Notes: generated by a model not told the origin, from the letters alone. A DNA stretch of 64,000 nt from Pseudomonadota bacterium (GCA_021798915.1 JAJZBM010000002.1:186001-250000), one strand, 5' to 3'; shown: positions 51,515-63,366, counted from the stretch's first letter. A program made the numbers and translations.

Positions 51515-52183
51515 CTAGAAATCGAGATCGGCGTAATGTGCCGGAGGAGCGACGCCGGGGAGGCGGTCGGCGAGCAGGGGGCGGAAGCTCGGCCGGCTTT
51601 TCATCCGCGCATACCATTCGCGCGCCGCCGGTGAGAGGCTCCAATCCACCTCGCCGGCGAAATCGAGCGCCGAGAGATGGGCGGCGGCGGCGAAATCGGC
51701 GAGCGAAATGGTGCCGCCAGCGAGGAATTTCCGCGTCTCGGCGAGCCAGCCGAGATAACGCAGATGCTCGCGCAAACCAGCATAGCCGAGGCGGAGCAGG
51801 CCGGAATCGGGATGGCCGCGCCCGGCGAGGCGCTTCAGCAGCTTTTCTTCGAGCAGGTTGCGCGTGACATCCTGGGCGAAGCGGCCATCGAACCAGGCGA
51901 CCAGGCGCCGCACCTCGACGCGCTCGGCCAGTGTCCGGCCCATCAGCGAGGTGTCGGGATAGGCTTCGTCGAGATACTCCGCGATCACCGCCGAATCGGG
52001 GACGACGAGGCCGTTCTCCTCGATCAGCGTCGGCACCGTGCCGGCGGGGTTGAGGGCGAGGTAGTCTTCGCGCCGCTCCCACGGCTTTTCCAGCCGGATC
52101 TCGAACCCGAGCCGCTTTTCGGCGAGCAGGAGGCGGATCTTGCGCGAATAGGGGCAGACGGGATGGTGATGGAGCGTGCGCAT
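51515..52183 (-). CDS. fzlA: GST-family protein FzlA (FtsZ-binding)
   Basis: 222 residues with a GST fold: an N-terminal thioredoxin-like part (LHHHPVCPYSRKIRLLLAEK, NPAGTVPTLIEENGLVVPDS) and a helical C-domain (FLAGGTISLADFAAAAHLSA). The C-terminal tail, FRPLLADRLPGVAPPAHYAD then LDF, matches the conserved tail of FzlA, which binds FtsZ filaments and is needed for constriction in Caulobacter and other alphaproteobacteria. A catabolic GST such as maleylacetoacetate isomerase is less likely because of this tail. The ATG at 52183 was chosen for the beta-1 strand. Confidence 0.87.
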   Translation of the reverse strand: MRTLHHHPVCPYSRKIRLLLAEKRLGFEIRLEKPWERREDYLALNPAGTVPTLIEENGLVVPDSAVIAEYLDEAYPDTSLMGRTLAERVEVRRLVAWFDGRFAQDVTRNLLEEKLLKRLAGRGHPDSGLLRLGYAGLREHLRYLGWLAETRKFLAGGTISLADFAAAAHLSALDFAGEVDWSLSPAAREWYARMKSRPSFRPLLADRLPGVAPPAHYADLDF

Positions 52184-52280
52184 CGAGGGTTTTATGGCAC
52201 CCCGCGCCCGCCGCGCCAACTCCGCGTTCACGCTTGTTTAAGGCGCGCGTGACTTAATCCCCGCCTTCCGGATGGGGGGG

Positions 52281-54620
52281 ATGATCGCGGCGATGCTGAC
52301 TTTACGGAATCTTTCGATCGGTCGGAAACTGGCGCTGTCGGCGGCCTGCGCGCTGGTTTTGCTGGCCGGCCTCGCGGTCTCCATGATCTCCGGCCTCGCG
52401 CGGCTCGAACGGCTGGACGGCCAGGCGTCGGAGGCGGTGGCCGCCAAAGCGGTGATCGACATGGCCGGCCAGCGCCGCCACGATCTCGATGCGCTCGCCG
52501 CGCGTATCGCGCTCCTCCAGACCGCGCCGCAGATCGCCGCCGCCAGGCAAGAACTCACCACGCTCGCCGATAGTCTCGCCGGTGGTTTTGCCACCGGCCC
52601 CCTCGCCAAGGAGAGCGCGAGCGCCGCTGAGGGCGCCGCCTTCGCCCGCGCCGCCGCCGACAGCACCCACAATGCCGCCGCCGTCGGCCAGGCGCTCGCC
52701 GCCCGCGCCGCCCTGCTCGAGCGCCGCGAACAGGGGCTGCTGCCGCAGCTCGCGGCGATCAACCAACTGGTCTCGGTGACGCTGGACCGGATGCATCTCG
52801 AGGATCTCACGCCGGAAGCCGCCGACCGCAACAAGGCGCGTCTCACCCGCTATCAGCGCGCGGTGATCGACGCCGGCAATGCCGCCCTCCTCAACATGAA
52901 CACCGGGGACGCGGCGGCGGCGAAAGCGATGCAGCTCAACGCCAAGATCGCGCAGGCGCTGCTGCACGCGGCGCATGACGAGGGCGTCGCCAAGGACGCC
53001 GCCGCCGCCTTCGCCGCCATGGAGCAGAGTGGCAATGCGATCCTCGCCGCGAGCGCCGACATCGTCGCCCAGACCGATGCCGCGGCGGCGTTCCTCGCCC
53101 ATGATCTCGCCGCCAGCCGCGCCGCGGCGAGCGCCAGCCTCGGCGCCGCCGATGCCGAGGTCACCCGCCAGGCGGAAGCGGCGCGGGCGGAGGCGGCGCA
53201 AGCCAGGACCGGCCTGCGGCGGATGCTGATCGGCCTCGCGCTCGGCATCTCGGCCATACTGATCGTCACCTCGACGCTGACCGCGCGCGCCATCGCCCGG
53301 CCGATCCGCGCCATGACCGCGATGCTCACTCGCCTCGCCGAGGGCGAGACCGGCATGACGATCGGCTTCACCGGCAGGCGCGATGAGATCGGCCGCATGG
53401 CGGCGGCGCTGGAACGGCTGCGCCAGACCGCTGAGCAGGCCTTTCTCCAGCGCCAGACCCTCGACCAGTTGCCGCTTTGCGTCCTCGTCGCCGATGCCGC
53501 CGACAAGCTCGCGATTTCGTACGCGAGCCCGGCAGCGCGCGACGTGCTGGCGCCGATCGCCGAGGTTCTCGACCTTCGCGCCGACGCCCTCACCGGGCAA
53601 AGCCTTTCGCGTTTCGCCCGGACGCCGGCGTTGGAAGCGGCGCTCACCGGCGGCGCCGCGTCGCTCCCCTATCGCGAGCGCATCGCGATCGGCGGCGAGA
53701 CGCTGGACATCCAGGCCTCGGCGTTGGTCAGCGCCGATGGCCGCTTCTACGGCCCGATGCTGACCATCGTCCCGGTGACGCGTGAGGCGCGGCTCGCCGA
53801 GCGGTTCAAGAATTCGGTCGGCGAGATCGCGGCGGCGTTCGGCCGCTCGGCCGCCGAAATGCGGGGCGCGGCGAATGTTTTGAACGGCCTCGCCGCCGAT
53901 ACCGGGGCGCGGGCGGAAGCGGTCGCCAACGCCTCGCGCGAGGCCGCCGGCAACGTCCAGGCGGTGGCCGCGAGCGCCGAACAGATGGCCGCCTCGGTCA
54001 GCGAAATCAGCCGCAGCGTCGCCGAGAGCGCGCGCATCGCGTCCGACGCGGTGAGCAAGGCGGAGGCGACCGATCGCTGCGTCGTCAGCCTCAACGATCA
54101 GGCGAGCCGCATCGGCGGCGTCGTCCGGCTGATCGGCGATATCGCCGCCCACACCAATCTGCTGGCGCTCAACGCGACCATCGAGGCGGCGCGGGCGGGC
54201 GAGGCCGGGCGCGGCTTCGCCGTGGTCGCGAACGAGGTCAAGACCCTCGCGAGCCAGACCGCCCGCGCGACCGAGGAAATCTCCACCCAGATCGCGACCA
54301 TGCAGGACGAGACCAAGGCCGCCGTCACCACGCTCCGCGCGGTGAGTGGCACCATCCAGCGGCTCGACGAAATCGCCGCCGCCATCGCCGCCGCCGTCGA
54401 GGAGCAGGGGGCGACGACGCAGGAAATCGCCCGCGCCGTGCAGCAGGCGGCGCGCGGCACCGGGGAGGTGACGGAAAACATCAGCGAGGTCAGCGGCGCG
54501 GTCGGCGAGACCCGTGCCCGCGCGGCTGAGGTGCTGGCCGCCGCCGACGGCCTCGCGCAGCAATCCGGCACGCTCCGTGAGGAGGTGGAGAGCTTCCTCG
54601 CCGCCATGCAGGCCGCCTGA
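52281..54620 (+). CDS. Methyl-accepting chemotaxis protein
   Basis: About 779 residues. A first membrane segment ([20 protein letters not shown]) is followed by a long helical Ala-rich periplasmic domain to about residue 310, a second segment ([20 protein letters not shown]), HAMP ([20 protein letters not shown]), a PAS-like region (about 395-510, with [20 protein letters not shown]), and the signalling domain with the hairpin tip [20 protein letters not shown] then [20 protein letters not shown]. The ligand is unknown. No C-terminal CheR pentapeptide is evident. The start could be 52272, 52281 or 52293; 52281 follows GGATGGGGGGG. It stands alone. Confidence 0.93.
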   Translation: MIAAMLTLRNLSIGRKLALSAACALVLLAGLAVSMISGLARLERLDGQASEAVAAKAVIDMAGQRRHDLDALAARIALLQTAPQIAAARQELTTLADSLAGGFATGPLAKESASAAEGAAFARAAADSTHNAAAVGQALAARAALLERREQGLLPQLAAINQLVSVTLDRMHLEDLTPEAADRNKARLTRYQRAVIDAGNAALLNMNTGDAAAAKAMQLNAKIAQALLHAAHDEGVAKDAAAAFAAMEQSGNAILAASADIVAQTDAAAAFLAHDLAASRAAASASLGAADAEVTRQAEAARAEAAQARTGLRRMLIGLALGISAILIVTSTLTARAIARPIRAMTAMLTRLAEGETGMTIGFTGRRDEIGRMAAALERLRQTAEQAFLQRQTLDQLPLCVLVADAADKLAISYASPAARDVLAPIAEVLDLRADALTGQSLSRFARTPALEAALTGGAASLPYRERIAIGGETLDIQASALVSADGRFYGPMLTIVPVTREARLAERFKNSVGEIAAAFGRSAAEMRGAANVLNGLAADTGARAEAVANASREAAGNVQAVAASAEQMAASVSEISRSVAESARIASDAVSKAEATDRCVVSLNDQASRIGGVVRLIGDIAAHTNLLALNATIEAARAGEAGRGFAVVANEVKTLASQTARATEEISTQIATMQDETKAAVTTLRAVSGTIQRLDEIAAAIAAAVEEQGATTQEIARAVQQAARGTGEVTENISEVSGAVGETRARAAEVLAAADGLAQQSGTLREEVESFLAAMQAA

Positions 54621-54668
54621 GCACCCTCGTCCACCCCTGGAAATCGCCCCGGCGGATCAGCCGCGGGA

Positions 54669-55007
54669 TCAGTCGATCATCAACGCGGCGGTCAGTTTCG
54701 GCGGCGTGCAGGTGACGCTGTCGTGGCTGCTGTCGCGCGCGGCGTAGACCGCGCTGCCGTCGTTGTTGCGGGTGAACGTCACCGCCGCATCGCCATAGAC
54801 GGTGCCGCTGGCATCCGTGGAAATCTCCCGCAACACTCGCATCTGACCGATCATGTCATGCACGCGCACGACATGCGTCGTCTCCTCGTAGGTGACATCG
54901 AGGCGCATGCCTTTCGTGCAAGCGTAATGCACCACCTGTTCTGGGCCGGTACAGCCGGCGAGAAACGCGAACGGGAGCAGAAGCGCGGATTTGGCCGAAA
55001 ATGTCAT
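54669..55007 (-). CDS. Small lipoprotein, MliC-like (C-type lysozyme inhibitor fold)
   Basis: 112 residues. The signal with lipobox PFAFLAGCTGPE gives an acylated Cys. The mature part begins VVHYACTKGMRLDVTYEETT and ends VYAARDSSHDSVTCTPPKLT, resembling the YxCxxG...V.Y start of MliC-type proteins, with two Cys that could form a disulfide. Such proteins inhibit lysozyme in the periplasm; the similarity is short, so the function is tentative. The ATG overlaps the stop of the hydroxylase gene by four bases. Confidence 0.7.
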   Translation of the reverse strand: MTFSAKSALLLPFAFLAGCTGPEQVVHYACTKGMRLDVTYEETTHVVRVHDMIGQMRVLREISTDASGTVYGDAAVTFTRNNDGSAVYAARDSSHDSVTCTPPKLTAALMID

Positions 55008-55945
55008 CGCGAATGTTCCATGACGCCGAGGGCACGAAGAAACCCGCGCAGCCCCGCCCCTTGCTGCGCGAGATAGGAGCCGGACGCCAGCGCTTCCTCG
55101 GCCTTGGGATCACCGGTCGGGCCGGGTGCGGTGGTGAAATCGGCGGTTCCGAACAGCATATCCCAGAACGGGAACACGGCGCCATAATTGCAGCTTTTCA
55201 CCCCGGCGGCGCGGGCCGCATGATGGGCGCGGTGGAAACGCGGCGAAATCAGCAGCCGCTCGCCAAGCCAGCCGAACGAGAGCCGCGTATTGGCGTGGGA
55301 GAGGCTTTCGAGCAAGCGGAGCACCAGCACCAGCACCGGAAATTGCAGCGGCGCGACGCCGATCGCGAGCGCGATCACCCCGAACCACAACGCGGCGGCG
55401 AGGTCGTCGAGCAGGTGGTTGCGATCGTCGGACCAGAAGGTCATCTGCCGCTGCGCGTGATGGAGGGCATGCAGCGCGTACCACCAGCGAAAGCGATGCG
55501 AGAGGCGATGGCGCCAGTAATCGGCGAAATCGAGAATGAGCGCATAGAGGAGGAAGGTCGGCAAGGGATGGCCGTAGAGCGCCGGAAAAACCCCCTCGAG
55601 GGTCGGCGCGACCAGATCGTGATCGGCGAGCATCCCGGAAAACGCGGCTTGCACACGAAAGAACAAAACGAAGGTAAAAAGCGGCAAGATGCCGACGCGG
55701 GCGAGAATGGTATAGAACATGTCGGTCCATTCCACCCGATGATCCGGCCAATGCTCGATCGGATAGAAGCGTTCGAGCGGCAGGCAGATCGCATACATCA
55801 GGACGACCTGCACCGCGCCATAGACCGCAAACAGCGCCCAGCCATAAGCGAGATCCTCCCATGGCATCAGGCCGAGATGCCAGAGCAGCGGAATCGCCGC
55901 GTGTTCGGCGAGCCAGCCGGCGGCGGTGTCGAGCGGGTCGTTCAT
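55004..55945 (-). CDS. Fatty acid hydroxylase/sterol desaturase superfamily membrane protein
   Basis: 313 residues. Several hydrophobic segments (AYGWALFAVYGAVQVVLMYA, LPTFLLYALILDFADYWRHR) and the di-iron His boxes HRLSH, HALHHAQRQ, and RFHRAHHAA, plus His in LSHANTRLSFGW. These fit the HxxxH, HxxHH and HxxHH pattern of membrane hydroxylases/desaturases. Bacterial members act on hopanoids, fatty acids or carotenoids; the substrate here is unknown. It overlaps both neighbours by four bases, in an operon with a beta-propeller protein and a lipoprotein. Confidence 0.88.
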   Translation of the reverse strand: MNDPLDTAAGWLAEHAAIPLLWHLGLMPWEDLAYGWALFAVYGAVQVVLMYAICLPLERFYPIEHWPDHRVEWTDMFYTILARVGILPLFTFVLFFRVQAAFSGMLADHDLVAPTLEGVFPALYGHPLPTFLLYALILDFADYWRHRLSHRFRWWYALHALHHAQRQMTFWSDDRNHLLDDLAAALWFGVIALAIGVAPLQFPVLVLVLRLLESLSHANTRLSFGWLGERLLISPRFHRAHHAARAAGVKSCNYGAVFPFWDMLFGTADFTTAPGPTGDPKAEEALASGSYLAQQGAGLRGFLRALGVMEHSR

Positions 55946-56982
55946 GAGTGTCTCGCGGGCGCCTCGGCGACGGCACGCGGCAGGTGGTCATGGGTGTTGA
56001 GCCAGATACCGTGCGGCGAACGTCCGACCGCGATGATCTCGTAGTTTCCGCTTTTGGGGTCGAGGATTGCGACGCTATGGGCAAAACGCCGCGTCACCCA
56101 GAGCTTGCCATCGGGCGCGAAGTCGAGATCGTCGGGCCCGCCGGGAAGCGCGATCTCCCGCTGCACCACGAGGGTTTTGGCGTCGAGCACGGCGATGGTG
56201 CCATCGACGCGGTTGGTGACATAGAGCGTCCTGCCGTCGGGGGCGAGAAAAAGATTATGCGCCCCGCGGCCGGTGGTCACGCGGCGTTCGATCGCGCCGT
56301 TGGCCGGATTGACGATGGCAAGGCCATTCCCGCCCATGAGAGCGACCGCCACCCGGCCATTGAGCCAGAGCACGCCGGCCGGTGTGTCGCCGATATCGAC
56401 TTTCCAGAGGATGTCGCCGGACGCGGTTGCGATCGCGACCAATTGGTTCGATTGCTGCAAGGAGACGAAAGCGGTTTTCGAATCGGGTGAGAAATTGATG
56501 TGGCTCGGAAGGGATGCCAGCGGCAGGCGGAAACGCAGATGATAGCTGTCGCCGTCATAGATATCGACGCGGTTGCGCGCCAGTTCGGTCACTACCAGGG
56601 TCTTGCCGTCCGGGCTGAACTGTAACTGGTAGGGATCGGGCATCGGCACCCGCCGCGCGATGTCCCCGGCTGCAGGATCAAAAAAGATTAGCTGATTGCC
56701 AACCGTATCGCCGATCAGGAGAAAGCGATGATCGGGGGTCAGCGCCATGTGATGCGGCTCGCGCAGCACCGGGACGCGGCGGATTTCCTGCCGTGTCGTG
56801 ACATCGACGAGGCTGATCGCCGCCGCCCCCGAATCGATCACGAAGGCGAGTTCCGCAGCGCGCGCGGCGACGGCGGCAAGGAGGAAAAACGCCAGCGGCA
56901 GCGCCCCGCAAAGAAACCGGAGAAAAAGTCTTTTTGCTTCTTTTTCTTCAGAAAAAGAAGACCTTCCTTGTTTCTCTCTCAC
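55942..56982 (-). CDS. Secreted YVTN-type beta-propeller protein
   Basis: About 346 residues. A hydrophobic signal (RFLCGALPLAFFLLAAVAAR) is followed by seven or so blades: LAFVIDSGAAAISLVDVTTR, DHRFLLIGDTVGNQLIFFDP, DGKTLVVTELARNRVDIYDG, DGRTLYVTNRVDGTIAVLDA, DGKLWVTRRFAHSVAILDPK. It is probably periplasmic and may bind a ligand or protein. There is no ATG: GTG at 56982 with GGAG eight bases before it is the best start, and its first 25 codons read through half-copy C of the hairpin element (SSFSEEKEAKRLF). It heads the three-gene operon. Confidence 0.8.
   Translation of the reverse strand: MREKQGRSSFSEEKEAKRLFLRFLCGALPLAFFLLAAVAARAAELAFVIDSGAAAISLVDVTTRQEIRRVPVLREPHHMALTPDHRFLLIGDTVGNQLIFFDPAAGDIARRVPMPDPYQLQFSPDGKTLVVTELARNRVDIYDGDSYHLRFRLPLASLPSHINFSPDSKTAFVSLQQSNQLVAIATASGDILWKVDIGDTPAGVLWLNGRVAVALMGGNGLAIVNPANGAIERRVTTGRGAHNLFLAPDGRTLYVTNRVDGTIAVLDAKTLVVQREIALPGGPDDLDFAPDGKLWVTRRFAHSVAILDPKSGNYEIIAVGRSPHGIWLNTHDHLPRAVAEAPARHS
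56917..56962. repeat. Dispersed hairpin element, copy C (half, inverted)
   Basis: This is the reverse complement of the left part of copies A and B: the hairpin with stem cttctttttc/gaaaaagaag (loop tgaa on the minus strand) followed by caaaaagactttt and a CCGGT end. The inner stem and right hairpin are missing. It lies 36 bases after the gyrB stop on the minus strand and inside the beginning of the beta-propeller frame. Confidence 0.88.
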
Positions 56983-56997
56983 TGCCCACACTCCACG

Positions 56998-59475
<2,478 letters not shown>

Positions 59476-60705
59476 TTATAGACCGGGAGGCGTGCAAAAC
59501 CCAGAGGCGGAACGGGAATGGGCGCCGGCGGCGGCGAGAAAGCCCGGGTCGGCGGTGAGCCGGCCGGCGCCGCAGTACCAGCCGGTCGCGGCGCCGGCGA
59601 GCGGCAGAAACGGCGCGCGGTCGGTGCCGGTCAGAAATATCTGCGCCGGAAGTGCCGCCAGCGCCGCGATCAGCGCCGCGCGGCGCTCGGCATCGAGATG
59701 CACCATCGGCTCGTCGAGCAGCAGGATCGGCGCGAAGCCGCGCACCCGCGCAACCAGGGTGGCATGGCCGAGGATGACGCCGATGAGAAGCGCCTTCTGT
59801 TCACCGGTGCTCGCCTGCGCCGCCGGCAGGTCGCGGGCGGCGTCATGAAGGGTGAAATCGGCGCGATGAGCGCCAAACCCGTTCTGCCCGCTCACCCGAT
59901 CGGCGCCCCGCGCCTCGTGAAGCCGCGCCCGCAGCCACTCCTCGACCGCCAAAGCCGGCGATTGCGCCAGCCGTGCTGCGATCGGGCAAAGAAGATCGAC
60001 GCGCGCCGGCGGAAAACCCGCCGGGGTCACCCACGCCAGGGCCTGGGTCAGCCGGCGCAGGACGCCGGCGCGGGCGGCGGTGATGGCGACCGCGTGGCGG
60101 GCGATCGCGTCCTCGATCGCGGCGAGCCAGCCGGGATCGGCGCCGCCAGAGCGCAGCAAGCGGGCGCGGGCGGCGAGTGCGCGTTCGTGGGCGGCGAGTT
60201 CGCGGCCATGCCCGGCTTCGAGGGCGGCGACCAGCCGGTCGAGAAAGCGCCGCCGCCCGCTCGTCCCTTCCTGGAACAAGCGTGCCATCGGCGGGGTGAG
60301 CCAGGCCAGCGCGACGCGGGCGGCGATTTGACCCTGGTTTTCGGGGGCGGCACCGTCGAGGCGGAAGACGCGCCGCGGCTCGGCGCCCGGGGCCTCCCCG
60401 GGCGCCGGAACCCCGGTTGCGACCGTGAAATCACCCTCGATCCCGGCGAATCGCCCGGCGACCGCGAAGCCGCCCGGGCCATCGCGCCGGGCGAGATCGG
60501 CGCGGCGGGCAAGGCGCAGGCCGCTACCCGCGCCGAGCAGCGAGATCGCTTCCAGAAGATTGGTCTTGCCGCCACCATTGGGGCCGAAAATCGCCGCGAT
60601 CCGGGCATCCGCCGCTCCGCCCGGATGCCAGACGAGACGGGCATGGTTGCGGAAATCAGTGAGCGCGAGGCGGGTGAGGCGAAGGCCGGCGCCGCTTGCG
60701 GACAC
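59476..60705 (-). CDS. recF: DNA replication and repair protein RecF
   Basis: 409 residues. RecF is an SMC-like ATPase that helps load RecA at gaps. The Walker A is IFGPNGGGKTNLLEAISLLG, the signature is ASTGEQKALLIGVILGHATL, and Walker B is FAPILLLDEPMVHLDAERRA. LTDFRNHARLVWHP near the start is the RecF beginning. The start codon is GTG at 60705. The end, about 40 residues after GAATGWYCG, is variable. Located between dnaN and gyrB as in many bacteria. Confidence 0.95.
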   Translation of the reverse strand: MSASGAGLRLTRLALTDFRNHARLVWHPGGAADARIAAIFGPNGGGKTNLLEAISLLGAGSGLRLARRADLARRDGPGGFAVAGRFAGIEGDFTVATGVPAPGEAPGAEPRRVFRLDGAAPENQGQIAARVALAWLTPPMARLFQEGTSGRRRFLDRLVAALEAGHGRELAAHERALAARARLLRSGGADPGWLAAIEDAIARHAVAITAARAGVLRRLTQALAWVTPAGFPPARVDLLCPIAARLAQSPALAVEEWLRARLHEARGADRVSGQNGFGAHRADFTLHDAARDLPAAQASTGEQKALLIGVILGHATLVARVRGFAPILLLDEPMVHLDAERRAALIAALAALPAQIFLTGTDRAPFLPLAGAATGWYCGAGRLTADPGFLAAAGAHSRSASGFCTPPGL

Positions 60706-60735
60706 ACCGCGTCCTTTTCGGGCCCCGGCCCGACA

Positions 60736-61860
60736 TCAAACCCGCATCGGCATCAGCACGTAAAGCGCGCTCGCATCGCCCGCATCGCGCACGATCGTCG
60801 GCGCGCCGCCATCGGCGAAGAGAAATTCCACCTCGCCCTCGATCTGGTCGGTGATATCGGTGATGTAGCGCGCCTGAAAGCCGATCTCGAGCGGCCCGTT
60901 GTCATAATGGACCCGCGCCCCGTCGAGTTCCTCGGTCGCCGTGCCATGCTCGGGATTGGCCGCCGACAGCACCAGGAGATCGCGCGCCAGCGAGAGCTTC
61001 ACCGGCCGCGTCCGCTCCAGCGAGATCGCCGCGACGCGCCCGACCGCCTCGGCGAAATCCTTTTTCACGACGCGCAGCACCTTGTCGTTGCCGCGCGGGA
61101 TGACACGGTCATATTCCGGAAACGTGCCATCGATCAGCTTGCTGGTCAGCGTCACCGGGCCGAGGGTGAATTGAATGCGGGTATCCGAGAGCGCGATCGT
61201 GACCTGATCGCTGGTCTCCTCGATGAGCTTGCGCAACTCGGCGACGGTCTTGCGCGGCACGATGACGCCGGGCATCCCCGCCGCGCCCTCTGGCAGCGGC
61301 TCCTCGACACGGGCGAGGCGATGGCCGTCGGTCGCGACGGCGCGCAGAACCGGGGCGCCGTCGCTCTCGGTCGCGTGCAGATAGATGCCGTTCAGGTAAT
61401 AGCGGGTCTCCTCGGTGCTGATCGCGAAGCGCGAGCGGTCGATCATCGCCCGCAACACGCCGGCCGGGAGCGCGAAGCGATGCCCGAGGCTGCCCGCCGT
61501 CATCGCCGGGAAATCCTCGACCGGGAGCGCATTGAGGCTGGTTGCGAAGCGCCCGGCGCGAAGCTGGAGCGCGGTCTCGCCGCCGGGATGGCTGATTTCG
61601 ACCTCGACCCCGTCGGGGAGCTTGCGGACGATCTCGTAAAGCGTCGCCGCCGGCGCGGTCGCGGCGCCATCCGCGACGACCGTCGCCGCGACGTCCTGGA
61701 CGACCGCGATCTCCATGTCGGTCGCGGTCAGCGACAGCCGCCCGTCACGCGCGACGATCAGGACATTGGCGAGAATAGGCAGCGTGTTACGCTTCTCGAC
61801 CACGCTTTGGACATGCGCGAGCGTCTTGAGGAGCGTCGCCCGGTCAGCCTTGAAATTCAT
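60736..61860 (-). CDS. dnaN: DNA polymerase III beta subunit (sliding clamp)
   Basis: 374 residues, usual length. It starts MNFKADRATLLKTLAHVQSV with VEKRNTLPILANVLIVARDG, and has three clamp domains, with VATDGHRLARVEEPL and IPRKTV-like VPRKTVAELRKL in the middle, ending DASALYVLMPMRV. The ATG at 61860 follows AGGGATGGGGACA; the frame is open far upstream, but that part crosses the MarR gene. dnaA is not next to it and no DnaA boxes are seen in the 196-bp gap upstream, so this is not an evident origin. Confidence 0.97.
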   Translation of the reverse strand: MNFKADRATLLKTLAHVQSVVEKRNTLPILANVLIVARDGRLSLTATDMEIAVVQDVAATVVADGAATAPAATLYEIVRKLPDGVEVEISHPGGETALQLRAGRFATSLNALPVEDFPAMTAGSLGHRFALPAGVLRAMIDRSRFAISTEETRYYLNGIYLHATESDGAPVLRAVATDGHRLARVEEPLPEGAAGMPGVIVPRKTVAELRKLIEETSDQVTIALSDTRIQFTLGPVTLTSKLIDGTFPEYDRVIPRGNDKVLRVVKKDFAEAVGRVAAISLERTRPVKLSLARDLLVLSAANPEHGTATEELDGARVHYDNGPLEIGFQARYITDITDQIEGEVEFLFADGGAPTIVRDAGDASALYVLMPMRV

Positions 61861-62056
61861 TGTCCCCATCCCTGCTACGCGACGCGCGGAAAGCGGGCAG
61901 TGACCGCCATCCTTCGCCAGAAACCAGGGTATAGCAACCGCGCGAGGGTCGCGAAAGCGGGGCCGGCGTTCGCCTTCATCGGCGGAAAATGCCATAATGG
62001 CGGCGCAGTGGTCAGGCGGGCGATCATCGCCCGCTGCCATGACAGGAATGCCGGTT

Positions 62057-62659
62057 ATGCCAGACCCCCAAAACGCCGCCGAGGCCAAACCGGCCGACCC
62101 CCTCCCGCCTGATCCGCGGCCGGGCGCCGGCGCCAACCTCCTGTTCCTGCGCGAGGAGCAGATCAGGGTGACGCAGGAGATGTTGTTCTTCGCCTATCGT
62201 GACATCACCGCCGCGGCCGACGCGATTCTGGCCGAGATCAGTCTCGGCCGCGCGCATCATCGCGCTTTGCTGTTCATCGGCCGCAATCCCGGGATCAGCG
62301 TCGGCGATCTGCTCGCGATCCTGCAAATCACCAAGCAAAGCCTGGCCCGCGTGCTGACACCGCTGATCACCGGCGGCTATGTGCGCCAGGAAGCCGGCCA
62401 TAGCGACCGCCGCCAGCGTCTCCTGTTCCTCACCGATCAGGGTAATGCCCTGGAGCGCGGCCTGTTCGAGCGCCAGCGCGAACGACTCGTCGCCGCCTAT
62501 CGTGAAGCCGGTGGGCAAGCGGTGGAGGGGTTCCGGCGGGTGCTGCGCGGCATCATGAACGAGACGGCGCGGAACTATGTCGCGCGCGGGGAAGCCGCCG
62601 CGGGGCGCGGCCAGCGGGCGGGGGCGCCGCGGGACGAGGCAGGCACGGGCAAGAGCTGA
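62057..62659 (+). CDS. MarR-family transcriptional regulator
   Basis: 200 residues from the ATG at 62057. The winged helix-turn-helix is LLAILQITKQSLARVLTPLI then GGYVRQEAGHSDRRQRLLFL, in which the basic wing contacts DNA. N- and C-terminal helices that form the dimer interface surround it, with RITQEMLFF-like RVTQEMLFFAYRDITAAADA before it. A Pro/Ala-rich N-tail (residues 1-25) and a Gly/Arg-rich C-tail are extra. Alternatives for the start are ATGs at 62039 and 62048. It lies just upstream of the OmpR-type regulator gene and may share its transcript. Confidence 0.85.
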   Translation: MPDPQNAAEAKPADPLPPDPRPGAGANLLFLREEQIRVTQEMLFFAYRDITAAADAILAEISLGRAHHRALLFIGRNPGISVGDLLAILQITKQSLARVLTPLITGGYVRQEAGHSDRRQRLLFLTDQGNALERGLFERQRERLVAAYREAGGQAVEGFRRVLRGIMNETARNYVARGEAAAGRGQRAGAPRDEAGTGKS

Positions 62660-62663
62660 GCTG

Positions 62664-63365
62664 ATGGCGGGCGGGGCGGGCGAGGAAAATCACATCCTGA
62701 TCGTCGATGACGATGCCCGGCTGCGCGCCCTCCTGTCACGGTTTCTCGGCGAGCGCGGCTTTCGCGTCACCGTCGCCGAAACCGCCGCCACGGCGCGCGA
62801 CCGCTTGCGCTTCATGCAGCCCGATCTGATCGTTCTCGACGTGATGATGCCGGACGAATCGGGGATCGAGCTGATCACCCGCTTGCGGAAAGAAGGGCTC
62901 ACCCTCCCGGTGCTTCTGCTCACCGCGCGCGGCGCGCCAGAGGACCGCATCGTCGGTTTCGAGGCCGGCGCCGATGATTATCTGCCCAAGCCCTTCGCCC
63001 CCGATGAGCTGGTGCTGCGGATTCGCGCCATCCTCCGCCGCGCCGCCGCCCCCACCCCGCCGCCGGGGCCGGTGCAGCTCGGCGGCGCCACCTTCGATCC
63101 CGAACGCGGCGAATTGCGCGGCCCGGAGGGGGTCCGGCGTCTTACCGGCGGCGAGCTGGCCCTCCTCGCTGCACTCGCCCGGCGCCCCGGCGCCGTCCTC
63201 TCGCGGGAAGAAATCGCCGCCGCCCTCGCCATGGACGACACCAGCGAGCGCGCGATCGACGTCCAGGTGACACGGCTCCGCCGCAAGATCGAAATCGACC
63301 CGCGCGAGCCGCGCTTTCTGCATACCGTGCGCGGCCGCGGCTATGTGCTGAAACCCGGGGCGTGA
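62664..63365 (+). CDS. OmpR-family response regulator
   Basis: 233 residues. The receiver domain has HILIVDDDARLRALLSRFLG, Asp59 in LIVLDVMMPDESGIELITRL and Lys in ADDYLPKPFAPDEL. The OmpR winged helix follows, with RLTGGELALLAALARRPGAV and ERAIDVQVTRLRRKIEIDPR then HTVRGRGYVLKPG. It is closest to OmpR-type regulators paired with EnvZ-like kinases. The next gene, one base after its stop, encodes the kinase, and the MarR gene ends five bases before its start. Confidence 0.93.
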   Translation: MAGGAGEENHILIVDDDARLRALLSRFLGERGFRVTVAETAATARDRLRFMQPDLIVLDVMMPDESGIELITRLRKEGLTLPVLLLTARGAPEDRIVGFEAGADDYLPKPFAPDELVLRIRAILRRAAAPTPPPGPVQLGGATFDPERGELRGPEGVRRLTGGELALLAALARRPGAVLSREEIAAALAMDDTSERAIDVQVTRLRRKIEIDPREPRFLHTVRGRGYVLKPGA

Positions 63366-63366
63366 G

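Noticed and set aside
51515..52183. Maleylacetoacetate isomerase candidate for the homogentisate pathway
   Set aside because: GST fold is present, but the C-terminal LADRLPG...HYADLDF tail matches FzlA and it is 42 kb from the operon.
52302..54563. A 753-codon open frame opposite the chemoreceptor
   Set aside because: Shadow of the MCP gene; Arg/Gly/His-rich low-complexity composition.
61861..62056. Possible replication origin next to dnaN
   Set aside because: No DnaA boxes or A/T-rich unwinding region seen.
59518..62112. An 864-codon plus-strand frame across recF and dnaN
   Set aside because: Antisense to two certain genes; no domains.
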